Shown piece after piece: positions 25,080 through 32,750 of a stretch of DNA of 64,000 bases. The notes under the pieces were generated by a model. It was not told where the DNA came from and ran no database searches. It saw only the letters and a program-made list of their open reading frames with translations. Location of the stretch: the NCBI GenBank assembly GCA_045631905.1, contig JAZQVO010000012.1:8227-72226 (forward strand), read 5' to 3'. The position numbers and the translations under genes are program-made. Positions within the stretch are counted from its first letter, which is position 1. Each line of letters begins with the position of its first letter. Origin of the DNA: HGM04593 sp045631905. Lineage in GTDB: Bacteria > Bacteroidota > Bacteroidia > Bacteroidales > Bacteroidaceae.

Positions 25080-25808
25080 CTAAAAGCAGAACAACTCCCT
25101 GAGCACCTCGCCCGAACGTATAGACGGAAATTCGGGTATGTGCAGGCGATAATACTCTTCGAGAACGGCTAGGAACTCCCCTCGCCGTTCTTTGTTTAAT
25201 GCAAGAGAACGCACCGAGAGAAAGTTGGCACCAAGCAGTTGCACAAAGCCGGCTGTGGAGTGAGGCATGAGAAAATGCGGGTGCAAGGGGTGCTCACGCA
25301 CAAGACAACCGGCCTGCATGTCGAAGTAGGAGTTAGGGGCAAGGTTTTCGATGTTGGGATATATTCCAAGAAAGCGCAAAAGCTGCGACATAAAGACAAG
25401 ATGAAAGTCGGCATACCCCTCGGGTACCGAGTCGAACCATGTGAGAGCCCTGTCGATATAATTAAAAAGAGCCTCGTCACGCTCCTCCTCGCGCAAAGCA
25501 TGCGTGAGCACCTCGGCAAGGTACATCGCTATGGAGGACTTTACCACATCGAGGGGGATAGAAGAGTATATCTGCATGGGGCGAGCATCGGTTATACGCG
25601 ACAAACGCCTGCGCACATGGACCGATGCCGTTAATTCAATGAGCGAAAGAGGTTGAAACAACACATTACGTACCCGCGAACGCTTACCATGCGACACGGG
25701 CAACAAGAAAGAGAGACGCCCTTTTTCCAAAGTATAAACATCGGTAATCATCAAATTATCGCTGTATTTTATGCACCTCAACACTATTCCTTTGTAATTT
25801 TCAACCAT
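25080..25808 (-). CDS. recO: DNA repair protein RecO
   Basis: Mediator of RecFOR recombination that anneals single strands and loads RecA on SSB-coated DNA, in partnership with RecR (encoded at 60999-61619). The N-terminal OB fold is evident (GIVLRCIKYSDNLMITDVYTLEKGRLSFLLPVSHG...) followed by the helical domain. I chose ATG 25808 (MVENYKGIVL, 242 residues); the frame is open to 25841, but that would lie inside the promoter box at 25839-25846. It converges with the YqeY gene, with only 10 bases between the stops. Confidence 0.93.
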   Translation of the reverse strand: MVENYKGIVLRCIKYSDNLMITDVYTLEKGRLSFLLPVSHGKRSRVRNVLFQPLSLIELTASVHVRRRLSRITDARPMQIYSSIPLDVVKSSIAMYLAEVLTHALREEERDEALFNYIDRALTWFDSVPEGYADFHLVFMSQLLRFLGIYPNIENLAPNSYFDMQAGCLVREHPLHPHFLMPHSTAGFVQLLGANFLSVRSLALNKERRGEFLAVLEEYYRLHIPEFPSIRSGEVLRELFCF

Positions 25809-25838
25809 AAAAAAGAGTTTTTTCAACAATATTGAGCA

Positions 25839-25846
25839 CAAAACTA
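25839..25846 (-). promoter_or_regulatory. -7 box of recO
   Basis: On the minus strand TAGTTTTG is an exact TAnnTTTG match, giving a leader of about 25 bases to the recO ATG. A matching -33 is not clear. It lies back to back with the tRNA-Glu promoter. Confidence 0.4.
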
Positions 25847-25865
25847 TAAAAAATTCCTCAAATTG

Positions 25866-25896
25866 TTTGCCAATTAAAAAAAAGGTTTTACCTTTG
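25866..25896 (+). promoter_or_regulatory. promoter of tRNA-Glu
   Basis: TTTG (25866-25869), a 19-base spacer and TACCTTTG (25889-25896) form a full-consensus Bacteroidota promoter. The transcribed leader begins with CAGTCGCTTTGAG, which recurs almost unchanged at the tRNA-Asp gene. Confidence 0.85.
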
Positions 25897-25956
25897 CAGT
25901 CGCTTTGAGCATCATACCATGCTTAAACGTTCCAAAAGAACGATGGCAAAAAGGCC

Positions 25957-26028
25957 GGCCCATTCGTCTATCGGCTAGGACGCAAGATTTTCATTCTTGA
26001 AAGAGGGGTTCGATTCCCCTATGGGCTA
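25957..26028 (+). tRNA. tRNA-Glu (anticodon UUC)
   Basis: A 72-base cloverleaf: acceptor arm GGCCCAT paired with ATGGGCT (one G-U pair), anticodon stem CAAGA/TCTTG around loop TTTTCAT with anticodon TTC, T arm GGGG-TTCGATT-CCCC and discriminator A. CCA is not encoded. rpsT follows 29 bases later and may be cotranscribed. Confidence 0.96.
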
Positions 26029-26057
26029 CAAGTAAAACTAGAAAATAATATAAAGAG

Positions 26058-26312
26058 ATGGCAAATCACAAATCATCACTTAAAAGAATCAGACAAACAG
26101 AGAAGAGAAATCTTCAGAACCGTTATTTCGGTAAAAATATGCGTTCTGCAGTTCGCAGCCTACGCGCTATAACAGACAAAAACGAAGCATTGGCAAAGTT
26201 CCCCGAGGTTCAGAAGATGCTCGACAGAATGGCTAAACGTGGTCTTATCCACAAGAACAAGGCTGCAAACCTCAAATCGGGTTTGTGCGCCAGAATCGCC
26301 AAATTAGCCTAA
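26058..26312 (+). CDS. rpsT: 30S ribosomal protein S20
   Basis: An 84-residue, strongly basic three-helix protein that binds the 5' domain of 16S rRNA. The N-terminal MANHKSSLKRIRQTEKRN and the C-terminal KRGLIHKNKAANLKSGL are hallmarks of S20. It sits directly after tRNA-Glu with no obvious promoter of its own, and a strong terminator follows 26 bases after its stop. Confidence 0.97.
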   Translation: MANHKSSLKRIRQTEKRNLQNRYFGKNMRSAVRSLRAITDKNEALAKFPEVQKMLDRMAKRGLIHKNKAANLKSGLCARIAKLA

Positions 26313-26337
26313 TTTTTAGAAACATATATTTACCTAC

Positions 26338-26372
26338 AAAAGGCTGGATAAATTTATCCAGCCTTTTCGTGT
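26338..26372 (+). terminator. terminator of rpsT
   Basis: A perfect 30-base palindrome (26338-26367) containing GGCTGGAT/ATCCAGCC, ending in TTTT and T-rich sequence. Confidence 0.85.
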
Positions 26373-26605
26373 TGGCACAAACCAAGCCGGCAAAGCAGAG
26401 AAACAAAGAAGAACGCTTGCCCCCTTGCCCGCAAAGAGCAAGAAAACATTTTTTGGCAGGGACAACAGCAAAAGAACAACACCCAAAAAGCAACCAAACA
26501 GAGCAAGCACCGCTCCCTGCCAACCGTTTCAGGAAACCCGTAATGAGCAACATTTACAGCAAATAAAAACTATGTTTTTAAACCGAAACAAAAAAGCAAA
26601 ATAAC

Positions 26606-26636
26606 TTGCGCAATAGCCCCGTTTTTTGTAATTTTG
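26606..26636 (+). promoter_or_regulatory. promoter of gyrB
   Basis: CTTG near 26605-26608, a 20-base spacer and TAATTTTG (26629-26636, exact TAnnTTTG). The leader to the gyrB ATG would be about 26 bases. Confidence 0.65.
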
Positions 26637-26665
26637 TTGAGTTATTTAAGCAACTAAAACACATT

Positions 26666-28615
26666 ATGAGCGAAGAAATTAAACAGAATTATTCGGCCGA
26701 CAGTATCCAGGTCCTCGAAGGCTTGGAGGCAGTGCGTAAACGCCCCGCGATGTACATTGGCGACATAAGCGAGAAAGGTCTGCACCACCTTGTTTACGAG
26801 GTAGTGGACAACTCGATAGACGAGGCCATGGCCGGATATTGTACACATATAAACGTAACCATCAACCCCGGTAACTCGATAACCGTACAGGATAACGGCC
26901 GCGGTATCCCCGTAGACTGGCACGAGAAAGAGAACCGTTCGGCTCTCGAAGTAGTTATGACAGTGCTCCATGCCGGAGGTAAATTCAACAAAGACTCATA
27001 CAAAGTATCGGGAGGTTTGCACGGAGTAGGTGTATCGTGCGTAAACGCCCTCTCGACACACATGAAGACCGAGGTATTCCGCGACGGAAAGCACTACGAG
27101 CAAAACTACTCATGCGGTAAACCGCTCGACCAGGTACAATGCGTAGGCGAAGCCGACATTCGCGGTACACGCCAAACATTCCAGCCCGACGGCAGTATCT
27201 TTGTTGTTACAGAGTACAAGTACGAGATTCTCGCCACACGTTTGCGCGAGCTCGCATTCTTGAACGCCGGAATCACCATCACCCTCACCGACAAGCGTGA
27301 GGCCGACGAGAACGGAAATTTCAAGAGCGAAACATTCTACTCGACAGAGGGCTTGAAAGAATTTGTTCGTTACATAGACGCATCGCGCACACCCCTTATC
27401 GGAGATGTAATATACCTCAACACCGAAAAGAACGGTATACCCATCGAGGCAGCCATCATCTACAACAACGGTTACAGCGAGAACGTACACTCATACGTAA
27501 ACAACATCAACACCATAGAGGGAGGTACACACCTTGCAGGTTTCCGTCGCGCACTCACCCGCACCCTCAAAAAATATGCCGACGACACAAAAGCACTCGA
27601 AAAAGCCAAAGTAGAGATATCGGGCGAGGACTTCCGCGAAGGCCTCACAGCCATCGTATCGGTAAAAGTAGCCGAGCCTCAATTTGAGGGACAGACCAAG
27701 ACAAAGCTCGGTAACAACGAGGTAACAGGTGCTGTGGACCAAGCTGTGGGCGAAGCACTCGCATACTACCTCGAGGAGCACCCCAAAGAGGCCAAGATGG
27801 TGGTTGATAAAGTGATACTCGCTGCGACAGCCCGCATAGCCGCACGCAAAGCACGCGAGAGCGTACAGCGCAAGAGCCCCATGGGCGGTTGCGGTATGCC
27901 CGGCAAGCTTGCCGACTGCTCCGACAAAGACCCCGCAAAATGCGAGTTGTTCCTTGTGGAGGGTGACTCGGCGGGTGGTTCGGCAAAACAGGGCCGTAAA
28001 AACAGCTTCCAAGCTATCCTCCCCTTGCGCGGTAAGATTCTCAACGTAGAGAAGGTTATGTGGCACAAAGCCTTTGAGAGCGACGAGATTAACAATATTA
28101 TACAAGCAATAGGTGTACGCTTCGGTCTGGACCCCGAAGACAGCAAGAAAGCAAACATCGACAAACTGCGCTACCACAAGATTATCATGATGACCGATGC
28201 CGACGTCGATGGTTCACACATCGACACACTCATCATGACACTCTTCTACCGCTACATGCCCGAAATTATCGAAGGAGGATACCTCTACATAGCAACACCC
28301 CCTCTCTACCAATGCTCAAAGGGCAACGTAAAGGAGTATTGCTACGACGACGATGCACTGAAAGCCTTCACAGAGAAGTATGCCAACGGCAACGAGAAAG
28401 AGGTTAAAATTCAGCGATATAAAGGTCTTGGAGAGATGAACCCCGAGCAGTTGTGGGAAACCACCATGAACCCTGAGACACGCATCTTGAAACAGGTTAC
28501 CATACGCGATGCACAAGATGCCGACCATATATTCTCAATGCTCATGGGTGACGATGTAGGCCCCCGTCGCGAGTTTATCGAGAAGAACGCCAAGTATGCC
28601 GAGATTGACGCATAA
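26666..28615 (+). CDS. gyrB: DNA gyrase subunit B
   Basis: ATPase and Toprim subunit of the type IIA topoisomerase that introduces negative supercoils. GHKL ATPase motifs are present (VDNSIDEAMAG, DNGRGIPV, HAGGKFN, GLHGVGVSCVNALS), the Toprim glutamate is Glu432 in EGDSAGGSAKQGR, and the metal-binding DADVDGSHI follows. Length is 649, normal for short-form GyrB in this phylum. I chose ATG 26666 (MSEEIKQNYSADSIQVLEG) rather than an upstream ATG at 26606 because that one falls in the promoter. gyrA is not in the window. Confidence 0.97.
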   Translation: MSEEIKQNYSADSIQVLEGLEAVRKRPAMYIGDISEKGLHHLVYEVVDNSIDEAMAGYCTHINVTINPGNSITVQDNGRGIPVDWHEKENRSALEVVMTVLHAGGKFNKDSYKVSGGLHGVGVSCVNALSTHMKTEVFRDGKHYEQNYSCGKPLDQVQCVGEADIRGTRQTFQPDGSIFVVTEYKYEILATRLRELAFLNAGITITLTDKREADENGNFKSETFYSTEGLKEFVRYIDASRTPLIGDVIYLNTEKNGIPIEAAIIYNNGYSENVHSYVNNINTIEGGTHLAGFRRALTRTLKKYADDTKALEKAKVEISGEDFREGLTAIVSVKVAEPQFEGQTKTKLGNNEVTGAVDQAVGEALAYYLEEHPKEAKMVVDKVILAATARIAARKARESVQRKSPMGGCGMPGKLADCSDKDPAKCELFLVEGDSAGGSAKQGRKNSFQAILPLRGKILNVEKVMWHKAFESDEINNIIQAIGVRFGLDPEDSKKANIDKLRYHKIIMMTDADVDGSHIDTLIMTLFYRYMPEIIEGGYLYIATPPLYQCSKGNVKEYCYDDDALKAFTEKYANGNEKEVKIQRYKGLGEMNPEQLWETTMNPETRILKQVTIRDAQDADHIFSMLMGDDVGPRREFIEKNAKYAEIDA

Positions 28616-28628
28616 AAAACAGAACACC

Positions 28629-28674
28629 ATATAACCACAAAAGGACAGCGTTTGCTGTCCTTTTGTGGTTATAT
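28629..28674. terminator. bidirectional terminator between gyrB and the DUF5009 gene
   Basis: A perfect 21-bp stem (ATATAACC... with GGACAGC/GCTGTCC at the top) and a GTTT loop. It lies between the convergent stops at 28615 and 28691 and has A/T-rich flanks inside the stem on both sides. Confidence 0.85.
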
Positions 28675-28690
28675 GAGATAGATACAAATA

Positions 28691-29797
28691 CTATACTTTA
28701 AGAAAAATCTTTTTCCTATAAAGAAAATAGAGGAAAAGCCAGCACACAAGCACATAGCAAGCCCAATAAGCGACAGCATAGAAACCGGCAGGAAAAAGAT
28801 GAATAACCCCACCGAAAAGCGAAGAATTAAGCTTGTGAAAATCGACAAAATGCTGTAACAGATATATTGTGATGGAGTTAAGACCAATAACCCTGAAAAA
28901 GAGAGTGAAACCACGAAGCTGCAACACATCTACAACAAGATAGAAGAGCGCGAACAACAACACCGACCAACCACCGGCATAACACACAAAGGAACTACTC
29001 CATAAATTTTTATTGATAGGGAAGAGAAGCCCCCACAAAGCACCGACCGACACAAGAACCACAGACGACAGAAAAAGAAGAGTCACCTTCCTGGTGCCCG
29101 ACAGCCCCTTGAACATAACCAACTCGCCCGTAAATATACCAAGCATGGCAGTAACCATGGCAGGGAAAGTAGACAAAAGCCCCTCGGGGTCGTGAACACC
29201 ATCGTGCAGGGTGCCGGGAAGCAAAAACCTGTCTAGGCGTGCCACAAGAGAACCCTCCATGGAGAGAGGCGACAAGCCATCGACCGAGGGGACAAGCACA
29301 AGCAGTGCCCAATAACCCAACAACACAGCAAGCGACACAACCACCGACCATCTGCGACCGAGCCACACAAAAACAACAGCAGCCAAGGCCCACGCCACAC
29401 CTATACGTCCGAGCACGCTTGCACAACGCAGAGTGTTGAAATTAAATTGCAACAACCCGTTATATATCATTCCAAGAAACACAAGCATGGCTGCGCGGAA
29501 AAGAACCTTGCGCGACACATCAAAGTTGCTCCTCCCAAGACTGCGCTGTTTGGCAAGCGAGAAGGGGAAAGAGACACCCGCAAGAAAAAGAAAAAGCGGG
29601 AATATGAGGTCGTAAAAAGTAAAACCGTCCCAAGCAGAATGTTGCATCTGCCCGGCCAGCCCCGCAAAAGCCGTACCCGGAAAAAGAGCACACAACGAAA
29701 GAAAGAGAGCGTCGCCACCCATAATAAAGAACATGTCGAGCCCACGCAAAGTGTCGAGCGAGAGCAAACGCTTGCCGTTTTCACCGTTTTTCGCCAT
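28691..29797 (-). CDS. DUF5009/NagX-like multi-pass membrane acyltransferase
   Basis: A 368-residue protein with about ten hydrophobic helices. The N-terminal RLLSLDTLRGLDMFFIMGG and the conserved HSAWDGFTFYDLIFPLFLF are characteristic of the heparan-alpha-glucosaminide N-acetyltransferase-like (NagX/DUF5009) family, which is thought to pass acyl groups across the membrane onto sugars; the histidine in the latter segment is the likely acyl acceptor by analogy with the human enzyme. Bacterial substrates are mostly unknown. It lies six bases after the nitroreductase-like gene. Confidence 0.85.
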   Translation of the reverse strand: MAKNGENGKRLLSLDTLRGLDMFFIMGGDALFLSLCALFPGTAFAGLAGQMQHSAWDGFTFYDLIFPLFLFLAGVSFPFSLAKQRSLGRSNFDVSRKVLFRAAMLVFLGMIYNGLLQFNFNTLRCASVLGRIGVAWALAAVVFVWLGRRWSVVVSLAVLLGYWALLVLVPSVDGLSPLSMEGSLVARLDRFLLPGTLHDGVHDPEGLLSTFPAMVTAMLGIFTGELVMFKGLSGTRKVTLLFLSSVVLVSVGALWGLLFPINKNLWSSSFVCYAGGWSVLLFALFYLVVDVLQLRGFTLFFRVIGLNSITIYLLQHFVDFHKLNSSLFGGVIHLFPAGFYAVAYWACYVLVCWLFLYFLYRKKIFLKV

Positions 29798-29802
29798 AAG
29801 AA

Positions 29803-30345
29803 TTATATTAAAAGATCGTTTACAGACATCTCGTTAAAAGCCGTGTCGAAAACCAAAGAGAGCTCACCACTGCGCCCTACCGCCACGAGAACAAGCGGAG
29901 AGACCTCGAGAGAGAACTCACGCGCAAGCCCTGCCGAGTCGAAACGGTCGAGCACAACAGCCGTAAGACCAATCTCCACAGCCTGCAACTGCATAGCCTG
30001 CACCACCCTGCCAAGAGCAATATAGAGAGAGCTATCGGTGAGAGCCGACGAGCATACAAGAATATAAGCCCCCGCCTTCGGGTAGGCCACATCGCTCGCT
30101 CTCAAACGCAAAGCATCATCGCCCGTTATAAATTTATAACGAAAAGCACTGCGCACAGGCACCTTGGCAGCCGCACCCACCATGCGGAGCAGTTGGTCGT
30201 TGCGCACCTGATAGGTGTCGAAAGTAGCGGTAGAGATACACTTATCGAGTAACGACGAAAGATTACTCTTTGCCTTTGTCGCAACAGGCGAGGTTACACG
30301 CGCCTTGTGTTGCTCCATCTTCTTTTCCAAATAATTATCGGCCAT
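29803..30345 (-). CDS. degenerate nitroreductase-like protein
   Basis: A 180-residue protein beginning MADNYLEKKMEQHK. The last 90 residues look like the C-terminal half of a nitroreductase: GAYILVCSSALTDSSLYIAL, then GRVVQAMQLQAVEIGL and LEVSPLVLVAVGRSGE, the pattern that builds the FMN-binding sandwich. The N-terminal FMN-phosphate Arg-rich motif usual in active enzymes is not clear, and the sequence between residues 20 and 90 is divergent. I therefore call the fold with moderate confidence and no reaction. No promoter is seen in front of it; it may be reached by readthrough past the tRNA-Cys terminator. Confidence 0.6.
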   Translation of the reverse strand: MADNYLEKKMEQHKARVTSPVATKAKSNLSSLLDKCISTATFDTYQVRNDQLLRMVGAAAKVPVRSAFRYKFITGDDALRLRASDVAYPKAGAYILVCSSALTDSSLYIALGRVVQAMQLQAVEIGLTAVVLDRFDSAGLAREFSLEVSPLVLVAVGRSGELSLVFDTAFNEMSVNDLLI

Positions 30346-30366
30346 AGTTCAAAGAGTTGGTATAAA

Positions 30367-30395
30367 TGAAAAAAGCACCGCTTACGCGGTGCTTT
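30367..30395 (-). terminator. terminator of tRNA-Cys
   Basis: On the minus strand AAAGCACCGC-GTAA-GCGGTGCTTT is followed by a run of T. It begins only two bases after the tRNA 3' end. Confidence 0.85.
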
Positions 30396-30396
30396 G

Positions 30397-30468
30397 AGGT
30401 ACCTGGCGGATTCGAACCGCCGTACATGGTTTTGCAGACCACTGACTAAGCCACTCATCCAAGGTACC
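30397..30468 (-). tRNA. tRNA-Cys (anticodon GCA)
   Basis: A 72-base cloverleaf on the minus strand: acceptor GGTACCT/AGGTACC, anticodon loop CTGCAAA with GCA, T arm GGCGG-TTCGAAT-CCGCC and the U73 discriminator that cysteinyl-tRNA synthetase requires. CCA is not encoded. Confidence 0.95.
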
Positions 30469-30500
30469 AAGTGCTAAACGGCATAACTCATTTGCGACCA

Positions 30501-30532
30501 CAAAGGTACAACTATTTTTCAAAAACGACAAA
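30501..30532 (-). promoter_or_regulatory. promoter of tRNA-Cys
   Basis: On the minus strand TTTG (30532-30529), a 20-base spacer and TACCTTTG (30508-30501). The -7 octamer is identical to those of the tRNA-Glu and tRNA-Asp promoters in this window. Confidence 0.8.
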
Positions 30533-30629
30533 TAAAGAACAGCATTTTTTGTCACAACGACAAGGTTTTTCAATAAAAAAGCCAAAATATGGAGTTTATA
30601 CCCTATCTTAGCAACAAAATTCATGCAAA

Positions 30630-31946
30630 ATGATTCACAAGGTTGCGAAATTCATAGAACAACAAGCCCTTCTACCCGACAAAGCAAAGGTGCTTATTGC
30701 GCTGAGCGGTGGAGCCGACTCGGTTGCACTGTTGCTCGCCCTGCACAAACTAAACTACCGGTGCGAAGCCATACATTGTAACTTTCACCTGCGAGGAGAA
30801 GAGAGCATGCGCGACGAGACGTTTACACGCGAGCTATGCAACCGATACAATATCCCGTTCACCGTTGTTAATTTCAACACCACGGCCTATGCCAAGGAGA
30901 AAGGCATCTCCATAGAGATGGCTGCACGCGAGTTGAGATACGACGCTTTTGAAAAGAGACGCACCCAGATTAAAGCCGAGGCGATAGCCGTTGCCCACCA
31001 CCGCGACGACAGCGCAGAAACCCTGCTTTTAAACCTCATAAGAGGAACCGGCATAAAAGGTCTGCACGGCATTCTGCCCAAAAACGGGCATATTATACGC
31101 CCGTTGCTATGCACAAGTCGCGAAGAGATAACAGACTACCTTGCATGGCGACAAGAGAGCTACGTAACAGACAGCACCAACTTCACAGCCGACTACACAC
31201 GCAACAAGATACGCTTGGAGATACTACCCCTGATGCAAGAGATAAACCCCTCGGTAAAAGAGAGCATAGCACAAACAGCCGAGAGAGTGAGCGAGGCCGA
31301 AAAGGTATATGCAAAAGCCATAGAAGAGGGTATTGCGAGGGTAAAAAGCGGTAGCACCATAGATATTAATAAATTAAAGAGAGAGCCATCGCCCGGAGCA
31401 CTGCTTTTTGAAATTCTTCAACCACTTGGGTTCAACGGTGCACAGATAAAGGAGATTACATTATCCATCGATGGAGAAAGCGGACGCACATACGCCTGCG
31501 CACCATGGAAGGTTATAAAAGACCGCACCACCCTCATCATAGCCCCGCTCGAAGCAGAAAAGCCCGAGGAAAAAACAATCGTTCCCGACGGGGAGACAGA
31601 GACACCGCACGGCCTGCTTACCAGCACCGCACGCCCCTTTGACGGGCAGATAAAACGAGATAAAAGATTTGCCACCATCGACAGCCACAAGGCAAAGTTC
31701 CCCCTCACACTGCGTCTGTGGCAACAGGGCGACAGATTTGCACCCTTCGGCATGCGTGGCACCAAACTCGTGAGCGACTACATGACCGACCGCAAGATGA
31801 GCCTCATAGAGAAAGAGCAACAATATGTTGTAACCGACGCAACCGGACACATCGTGTGGCTTGTGGGCGAACGCCTGTCGTCACACTACGCCACAGATGA
31901 AAAGACAAAAGAGGTTATAGTGTTAGAGTGGATTAAGCAAGTATAA
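30630..31946 (+). CDS. tilS: tRNA(Ile)-lysidine synthase
   Basis: Modifies C34 of the CAU-anticodon tRNA-Ile to lysidine so that it reads AUA. The ATP-pyrophosphatase P-loop is SGGADS (26-31), followed by HCNFHLRGEESMRDE, AVAHHRDDSAET and a FTADYTRNKIRLEILP segment, all typical. The C-terminal TilS domain (about 330-438) is present; length 438 agrees with the long form. A weak TATCTTAG box lies around 25 bases upstream. The TAA stop is inside the following terminator stem. Confidence 0.95.
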   Translation: MIHKVAKFIEQQALLPDKAKVLIALSGGADSVALLLALHKLNYRCEAIHCNFHLRGEESMRDETFTRELCNRYNIPFTVVNFNTTAYAKEKGISIEMAARELRYDAFEKRRTQIKAEAIAVAHHRDDSAETLLLNLIRGTGIKGLHGILPKNGHIIRPLLCTSREEITDYLAWRQESYVTDSTNFTADYTRNKIRLEILPLMQEINPSVKESIAQTAERVSEAEKVYAKAIEEGIARVKSGSTIDINKLKREPSPGALLFEILQPLGFNGAQIKEITLSIDGESGRTYACAPWKVIKDRTTLIIAPLEAEKPEEKTIVPDGETETPHGLLTSTARPFDGQIKRDKRFATIDSHKAKFPLTLRLWQQGDRFAPFGMRGTKLVSDYMTDRKMSLIEKEQQYVVTDATGHIVWLVGERLSSHYATDEKTKEVIVLEWIKQV

Positions 31947-31990
31947 TACAAAGCGAGGAACTTTTTAAAAAAGTTCCTCGCTTTGTATTA
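31944..31990. terminator. bidirectional terminator between tilS and rlmB
   Basis: An inverted repeat of about 22 bp (TAATACAAAGCGAGGAACTT with its complement), T and A tracts at the apex. It starts with the tilS stop codon and ends eight bases before the rlmB stop, so it can serve both convergent genes. Confidence 0.8.
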
Positions 31991-31997
31991 GAAGAAG

Positions 31998-32744
31998 TTA
32001 CTCCCCAAGGTGGCGTTGGCGCACCGCCTCGTAAAGAATAACACCCGTTGCCACCGATACGTTAAGCGACTCGATGTTTCCAAATTGAGGGATAGATACC
32101 CAGTCGTCGCACAAAGCAAGGTGCTCCTGAGGTATACCTGTATCCTCGGCACCCATCACCACACATACAGGCTCGGTAAAATCGGCCTGAGTATAATTCA
32201 TCTTGCCCTTCTCCGTGGCACACACTATGCGTATGCCCGATGCTTTAAGATATTTAAGCGTTTCGGTAATATTCTTCTCCCGACACACAGGGAGAGTGTG
32301 CAAAGCACCGGCCGAAGTCTTTACAGCGTCGGCATTCACAGTAACACTATTGTGAGCCGGCAGTATAATAGAATCGACACCGGCACAATCACATGTGCGC
32401 GCAATAGAACCAAAATTACGCACATCGGTGATACCGTCGAGCAACACAAGGAAAGGCACCTTGCCCTCCTCATAGAGTGTAGGCACAAGATTATCCACAC
32501 GAGCATACTCCACCGCCGATATAAAAGCAATCACACCCTGATGATTCTTGCGTGTAATGCGATTGAGCTTCTCCACAGGCACACGCAACACAGGTATCGT
32601 GCGCCCTTTGAGAGCACCGAACAACTCGCGCGAGAGCTCACTCTGAATATCACGCTTCACAAGAATCTTATCAACCTCTTTACCGGCCTCCAAGGCCTCC
32701 AACACGGCACGCACGCCGAATATCATTTCATTTGAATTTACCAT
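31998..32744 (-). CDS. rlmB: 23S rRNA (guanosine-2251-2'-O)-methyltransferase RlmB-type
   Basis: SPOUT methyltransferase of 248 residues with the N-terminal L30e-like substrate-binding domain (FGVRAVLEALEAGKEVDKILV) and the C-terminal catalytic domain: DGITDVRNFGSIARTC (motif 1), VVMGAEDTGIPQEHL (motif 2) and SLNVSVATGVILYE (motif 3). The two-domain build separates it from the shorter TrmH-family enzyme at 1101-1634. It is last in the leftward dnaN-to-rlmB group, six bases after recN. Confidence 0.93.
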   Translation of the reverse strand: MVNSNEMIFGVRAVLEALEAGKEVDKILVKRDIQSELSRELFGALKGRTIPVLRVPVEKLNRITRKNHQGVIAFISAVEYARVDNLVPTLYEEGKVPFLVLLDGITDVRNFGSIARTCDCAGVDSIILPAHNSVTVNADAVKTSAGALHTLPVCREKNITETLKYLKASGIRIVCATEKGKMNYTQADFTEPVCVVMGAEDTGIPQEHLALCDDWVSIPQFGNIESLNVSVATGVILYEAVRQRHLGE

Positions 32745-32750
32745 AATATT

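Larger units (their letters stand above)
26313..26665. other. intergenic region between rpsT and gyrB
   Basis: This 353-base gap holds the rpsT terminator (26338-26372) and the gyrB promoter (26606-26636). In the roughly 230 bases between I see no convincing coding frame, RNA fold or repeat; a 93-codon open frame there has no recognisable protein character. Confidence 0.6.

Noticed and set aside
26285..26566. A 93-codon frame in the rpsT-gyrB gap
   Set aside because: It begins inside rpsT and crosses its strong terminator; the composition is random and no promoter or homology supports it.
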